A stretch of 64,000 bases of DNA. Origin: Viola odorata. Lineage: Eukaryota; Streptophyta; Magnoliopsida; Malpighiales; Violaceae. Position numbers and translations under genes: made by a program. A model generated the notes under the pieces. It saw only the letters and a list, made by a program, of their open reading frames with translations. It had not been told where the DNA came from and ran no database searches. The stretch covers positions 57,634,327 to 57,698,326 of the forward strand of contig OY829539.1 of the NCBI GenBank assembly GCA_963691705.1. The letters are read 5' to 3'. Numbering within the stretch: the first letter of the stretch is position 1; every line of letters begins with the position of its first letter. Shown here piece by piece: positions 58,935 to 64,000 of the stretch.

Positions 58935-60447
58935 TATATATTGTACTACATTGTTTCTTATAAACACATTAGACTCTCTCTCTATTTAATTGTCTATCTT
59001 TCAACAATCAAAATATCAAATGAGTTTGTTTTATGACTATGATTTTTTACAGGTTAAAAAATATGACAAATAACATAACCTTCGCATTAGAGTTTTTGAA
59101 AATTATAGCAAAGTATGACACATTGTTCTAACAATGCAAAAATATATAATTGCAACAATAGACAAGTCTATGATAGGGATTTCTTGGATGATTTGTTTAC
59201 GTTCCTAACCGTATTTTCTTCTACCTATTATTATTTACATCATTACTATGTATTTTTTATGTTATTATTATAATTTTGATGTAATTATTCTAATTTTGAT
59301 GTAATTATTATATTTTTTATGTAATTATTTATATTTTTTGTGTAATTAATATAATTTGGTGAAATTTTAGAAAACAGAGAAAGAAGAAGATGCTTTATTA
59401 GGTTAATTTTTTATAATTAGTTTTGGATAAATATGTCATTTAACAAAAAAAAATTACTTTCCATGTAGGGGGGAATCACTCTCCCCACCCCCTAGCCAAA
59501 GAATCACTTTCCCTTATTTTTTGGAAAGTCAAAGCGGTCAAGGAAAGTTGGATTCCAGGGGAGAGTGATTCCTTGTCGCAACCAAACGCAATAAAGCTCG
59601 GAATCTCAAATTCCCGAGTTACTTCCGTTCCTGATTCCGCCAACCAAACGCTACCCAAATGTTTCAGGGAGGGAGGGAATGGAAAGAAAAGAAAAGAAAA
59701 TGATGAGATAAAGAAAGGTGAATTTTCTTTTTCTTTTTTATGATAGAAAGGGCAAATTTATAAAAAATTCAAATTTAACAGCCGTCACCGTTTTTTTTAA
59801 CAGTTGAGACTATATTGAACTAACGGATAAAACATTTAGGACCAATAAAAATAAAAATATTTGGGACTGACCAAAATAAAATGATAAATATTTGGGACCG
59901 GGCGGTGTATTAACCCCTAAATTTAGAAGATCCCAGAAAAATTAAAACATAAAAAAAAAATAAAAAAATCCAGCTGCTGTTTCTTGACTTTCTGGCTTCT
60001 TTCTTGAATCTTCAAAATTTCAAATAGTGGTTTAATTTGTATGGATATGGGCCAAAATATTTCTATCATTCAACAGCATCACATTTTGGAATGGGTGAGT
60101 TAGTTTTTCTATTCTCACAGGGCAGGGAATGGGTGAGTTAGTTTTTCTATTCTCACAGGGCAGGGACCGGTGATATTAAAGAGCTATGTCAAAACCATTG
60201 GACAGTAAACCGCCAAGTAAAAGACTAGTCTATGGTCTAAAGTCGTCTCCCTTCCACCAATCGCCATTGCTGGCTGCTGCATTCACTGTGCTTCGTTTCT
60301 TCTTCCTCTTTCCGTACCGAGAAAGAAGAATTCATTTCTCCCATCTCATATCTCGTCATTTTGGATGATTTGTTCCCGTTCCTAATTATGTGTTTTTGCG
60401 ATTTCTAGAGCTAGGTAAGTTTTAAAAAAACTAGTTAGTGTGTGCTA
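58935..60447. other. Intergenic, AT-rich
   Basis: I see no gene. Bases 59220-59360 have irregular repeats of ATGTAATTATT. The plus strand at 60186-60368 has a 60-codon ATG frame without recognisable features. Confidence 0.4.
60088..60164. repeat. 38-bp tandem duplication
   Basis: GGGTGAGTTAGTTTTTCTAT and the bases around it occur twice in direct contact with a 38-bp period and no mismatches that I can see. Confidence 0.85.
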
Positions 60448-60675
60448 TTTTTAAAACACTGGTTTAAAGAATAGTGTAGTGTTCACTTTTTTAACCACAA
60501 ATTAAACTGACCCGGAGTAACCCATTGGACCGGTTTGAACCGGGTTCAATCGGGGTTCGACCGGATTGACTCGTTTGATCATTCCGGGTCATTCACATAT
60601 CGAACCATTCAATCTTAAATAATTAAACCGGATTAAATTGACTGACTTTCTATTTAATGGATGTAGTATTATATA

Positions 60676-62886
60676 CAGTAGAAACTCGATAAATTAATAC
60701 TCGATTATTTAATAAACTCTCTAAGATAATATTTTTGGCCGGTCCCGACTCGGGGATAGGGTGCTAAATTAATAATTCGCTAAAATTATAAGATAATACA
60801 TTTTTGATAATTTCTTTAGACCCCATATAAAATATAAATTAATAATTCCTTATATATAGCATATTACATGAATGATTTATGAAGGTTTCTTGAAAAATGA
60901 CTCAATTGTCTTTTGTTTTTTGTTGAAATCAATTTCCCCTTGAATGTCGTCTCTAATTTTCCTTAGCATGGTAAGAACTTCTGGTGTTGTTTTCTCATAG
61001 CTCAACAAGAAATTGTTCAATGTGATTGCCGCTTTAATAGCTTCGTTTCGCGAAGGGGGCTCCATTGTAGAACTTTCATCATCTTCTTCATCGATATCAT
61101 CTTTATTAATTCCAATAACGCTTTCAATAATTTCTTCATCAGTCAACAACTGTGCAACTACATTTTCTTCTGGGTGAGTCAGAACATCTTCGACATCCAT
61201 TGCATTGCGATAACCCAACTCTTTGATCAAATTCTGGAGTTCTTGAGTGCTTTCACCACCTTCATCTGAGTTCTCAAAAGTCACGTTATCTGTTGATCGA
61301 AGTTTACAATGACGAAAGCAGTTCGCAATTGTATTTGCACGAACATCCATAGTCCATGCTGAAATTGCAAGATTCATTGCATCTAACACATTTATTTTTG
61401 CTGGATTTGGAACCCCTAATTCATAACCCTCCAAAAGACTTCAATAAAATCGACGACGATAATGCATCTTAAAAGCTCGTATGATCCCCGCGTCACAAGG
61501 TTGAATTTTTGAAGTTGTGTTTGGTGGCAAAAAAAATAATTCAACATTTCGTAATCCTTCAATAATTTTTGGATGAGCAGGGCAATTATCCACAATCAAG
61601 AGAATTTTTCTTCCAACCATTTTTTTATCAAGTTGGCGAACATATTCTTCAAATAACACACCAGTCATCCAAGCTCGTTTGTTAGCACGGTACTCACAGT
61701 TAAGACTGTTCAAGTTTACATTTTTCAAGCACCTTGGTTTAGCATATTTCCCAATAATCCATAAAGGAAGTTTTTCCGAACCGTCCTCATTACAGCAAAT
61801 AGCAACAGTTAGTCTTTCCTTGTCTTGTTTTTTCCCTTCAAGCTGCATTGTTGCAAGGGAATGATCCGGTTGAAGTCTAAAAAACAAACCTGTTTAAGAT
61901 CAAAACATGTAAATAATTACATCACTAAAGTACAAAATATAAAATAAAATACAGGGCTGATTTCGTTAATAAAAAAACAAACCTGTTTCATCCATATTAA
62001 AGATGTCTTTCATTTCAAACTGATCAACTTTGTCTCTTATGGATTTTAATTTGTCCTCCATGCCCTCCATTTCAACAGATCCACTCTCTCCGAAACGCCG
62101 GAAATTTTTAATTCCATATCTTGCTTTGAACTTTCCAAGCCAACCAATAGAAAAAGTAAAGTCTGGAGCATCCACTGGATACATATCTTTCATGAACTTT
62201 TTCGCCTTCTCGATGATTAGTTCACCTGTCATATTCACATGTTCTTGATATTGAAGAATCCATTCATAGAGAGATTTTTCTAGGTCAGGAAATTTTGCCG
62301 GTTTGTGTCGCTTAACATCGCCTCTTTCGGGAGCAAGTGAGAGATACTCTAAAGACCGCTTAACTGTATTCGATATTGTCGCTTGACTCACCTGCAAACC
62401 ATAGTTACTATGAACCCATTCTTGCAATTGCTTTTGAGTGAGACTTGGATTATCCTTGTTGTGCTTGCATAATACTCTTCGAATCTCGTCTGTCATTGTT
62501 GTTTTTTTCACACCTTTAAGATGGGAAGCCATGTTGTGTGTATGATTTGTTTGTGTTAACCTACAGTATTTTGATCTTGTTTATATAGAAAATATTTTTA
62601 ATGTCCATAAAGTGATACATTGAACACAAGAAGCATAATAAGGTGGGAGATTGAAGGTTTCTTTCAAATTGGGCCCTTCATTTGATATACAGTACATGCA
62701 TTGTATACAATAATTACAGTAAGTGGAAGCTTGAAAGGTGTTTGTAAACTAAGTATTTTACTATAAATTAATAAAATATTAATTAATATATAAATTAATA
62801 ATTATTAATTTATCGATTAATTAATAACTCTTTTAATTAATAAATTTTGGTCGTCCCAAGTGTATTATTTTATAGAGTTTCTACTG
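60676..62886. mobile_element. Tigger/pogo-like element (Emigrant/Lemi1 type), 2.2 kb
   Basis: The left end CAGTAGAAACTCGATAAATT and inverted right end CAGTAGAAACTCTATAAAAT are flanked by TA (60674-60675, 62887-62888). The termini resemble the plant Emigrant/Lemi1 group of pogo-like elements. The minus strand holds one two-exon transposase gene with a single premature stop. Confidence 0.93.
60877..62532 (-). pseudogene. Tigger/pogo (CENP-B-like) transposase, one in-frame stop
   Basis: Exon 1 is 62532-61983 and exon 2 is 61889-60877, with a 93-bp GT-AG intron. The joined frame has 520 codons before the final stop. The N-terminus has two CENP-B-type DNA-binding helix-turn-helix regions (TQKQLQEWVHSNYGLQVSQA; later the WLGKFKARYGI region). 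The DDE-1 catalytic core has FNMDETGLF, LLIVDNCPAHP and KIQPCDAGIIRAFK, the three acidic residues of the pogo triad. The only break is a TGA at 61441-61443 between RRRFY and SLLEGYE, just after the catalytic core. The C-terminal tail ends TIESFFKKPS, which looks like a PCNA-interacting motif. The upstream part alone would make a truncated but catalytically complete core of about 370 aa. Confidence 0.9.
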
Positions 62887-63220
62887 TAATACATCAAAAT
62901 AAAATATCAAGTAAATCAAAAATTAAATGTCTATAATGGGCCAGCCCATCAAATTTTCCATATTGAAAAAAAAAACACAAAACGATGTCGACATCGTTTT
63001 GGTTTGGCAAAACGACGCCATTTTGGTTTAACATCGACCCAGTCGGGTCGATAGCGGGTCGACTATTTCGTCGATTTTGTGAAAACAGGGCGGGTTGACC
63101 GATTTTTTCCGATTTTGTTACAGATCTGGTCAGATAACTGAACCAAATTGAAAATCTCTTTGGGTCACAGTTTTTCTGATCCGACCATCAAGTCAGTCCG
63201 GTTTTTAAAACACTACTTTA

Positions 63221-64000
63221 AACTCCATCATCATAAGGAAATGAGGTGGAATCCAACCACTCCACCAGTAAAGTTAGATGCATCGTCATAATCCATCACA
63301 TGGTACCCGGCCCAATCAACCAGACTATCAGTCCCGGACCCCGGCCCATAATACTCACCAGCCCATTACGATCATCCCACCAAACTGTCCACCCATTAGA
63401 ACATACGATTATAACAAAACTGTCCTAGTCTTCCATGGCCTACCTAAGAAGTTTTTCACTCCCACCAGAATTGTTGTACGAGTCCTCGGTCGCTAGAATC
63501 GATCAGTTCTGCATCGAAATTCCGAGTCTCCAGATTCTGCACTGATACCAACTTGTTTTTTTCAAAAAATATGAATATTTACCTGCAAATTTTGAAACAA
63601 ATATCAACTAGTTTTGCTCCATCTATACCAGTGAACTAGAGTAGATCAAGAATTAAAAATAAAGAAACAATACAAATTGTCCAATGTCATAAACCATATT
63701 AAAAATCCAAAGGAATTCAAGTACAAAAGAAAAAAAATGAATTCTTGATTGGGCCTACACCCTTAAGATTGCGCATTTGCTTGTTCATTATCAGACTTCA
63801 TTAGAGACACTCTGGTTACCAATTGGTTTTGAGGAGTGATCTTTTGTATATTCTAGGAGTGGGGGTGATAACTCCCTGGGCCTTTACCCGTTAGGATTTC
63901 GCCTTAATAGCTTACGGCTAGCTTGTAATTCCTCCACTTTTTGCCTTGTTAAAGTCAATTCTAGGTTGGTTCTACACCCTTATGACCAGCGCATCCCCAC
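63221..64000. other. Right edge, no gene recognised
   Basis: A C-rich stretch at 63280-63400 (CCCGGCCCA, CAGCCCATT) is followed by mixed sequence to the window end. The short ATG frame at 63246 (60 codons) is Pro/His-rich and unlike any family I know. The final 300 bases may be part of a repeat that continues outside. Confidence 0.35.

Larger units (their letters stand above)
60470..63220. mobile_element. Older degenerate element that hosts the Tigger insertion
   Basis: Near 60476 the sequence reads GTAGTGTTCACTTTTTTAAC, and the inverted sequence near 63220 reads GTAGTGTTTTAAAAACCGG. TTTAAA occurs just outside both. GC-rich arms with GACCCGG/CCGGTTTGAACC (left) and GGGTCGA/CCGACC (right) lie between these ends and the Tigger element. 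It looks like a hAT-type MITE split by the Tigger insertion, but the ends are too diverged to be certain. Confidence 0.4.

Overview
This is nuclear DNA of a flowering plant, most likely a eudicot. The evidence is intron-rich genes, a DYW-type PPR protein, a CBL-interacting kinase, a patellin, berberine-bridge-enzyme-like oxidases, organelle replication proteins with transit peptides, and several plant-type transposons (Stowaway/mariner, hAT, pogo/Tigger). I cannot name the species.

Layout. Bases 1215-6331 are a 5.1 kb mariner-like element (MLE) with intact termini. It holds a transposase gene with one in-frame stop and an unexplained set of open frames that converge on the transposase. Next come PIGL (GPI-anchor de-N-acetylase, 10 exons, minus, 6782-10459) and an intronless-CDS CIPK kinase (minus, 11014-12426). 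A repeat-rich stretch follows (Stowaway MITE, hAT MITE, three 339-bp tandem units). A DYW PPR gene (minus) and BCCIP (plus) share a 133-bp divergent promoter around 18958-19090. From 23850 to 45186 lie a tandem pair: a primase-only TWINKY-like gene (13 exons) and a full TWINKLE primase-helicase gene (21 exons). They share exon boundaries and phases. A small repeat-containing orphan gene (30309) lies between them. Then come a truncated BBE-like gene, a patellin (PATL4-like), a BBE relic, a hAT element that carries an ITPK gene fragment, a BBE pseudogene and one intact BBE-like gene (minus, 55329-56957). The right end is transposon-rich: a Stowaway MITE, a 1.04 kb hAT element with a perfect 8-bp target duplication, and a Tigger/pogo-like element (60676-62886) nested in older degenerate sequence.

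How the genes relate. From my knowledge of the Arabidopsis map, the order TWINKY, TWINKLE, PATL4, BBE-like cluster matches At1g30660-At1g30760, so this looks like an old conserved block in which the BBE array has largely decayed. TWINKLE makes primers and unwinds DNA in organelles; TWINKY keeps only the primase half. The two autonomous-type transposons (mariner and Tigger) each have intact terminal repeats and one premature TGA in the transposase, in a context that suggests CGA-to-TGA decay at a methylated CpG. Four Stowaway-type MITEs share termini with the resident mariner element.

Exon models were built by eye from conserved protein order, GT-AG borders and phase. Every multi-exon gene listed closes in frame with the borders given. 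UTRs and transcription starts are only approximate.
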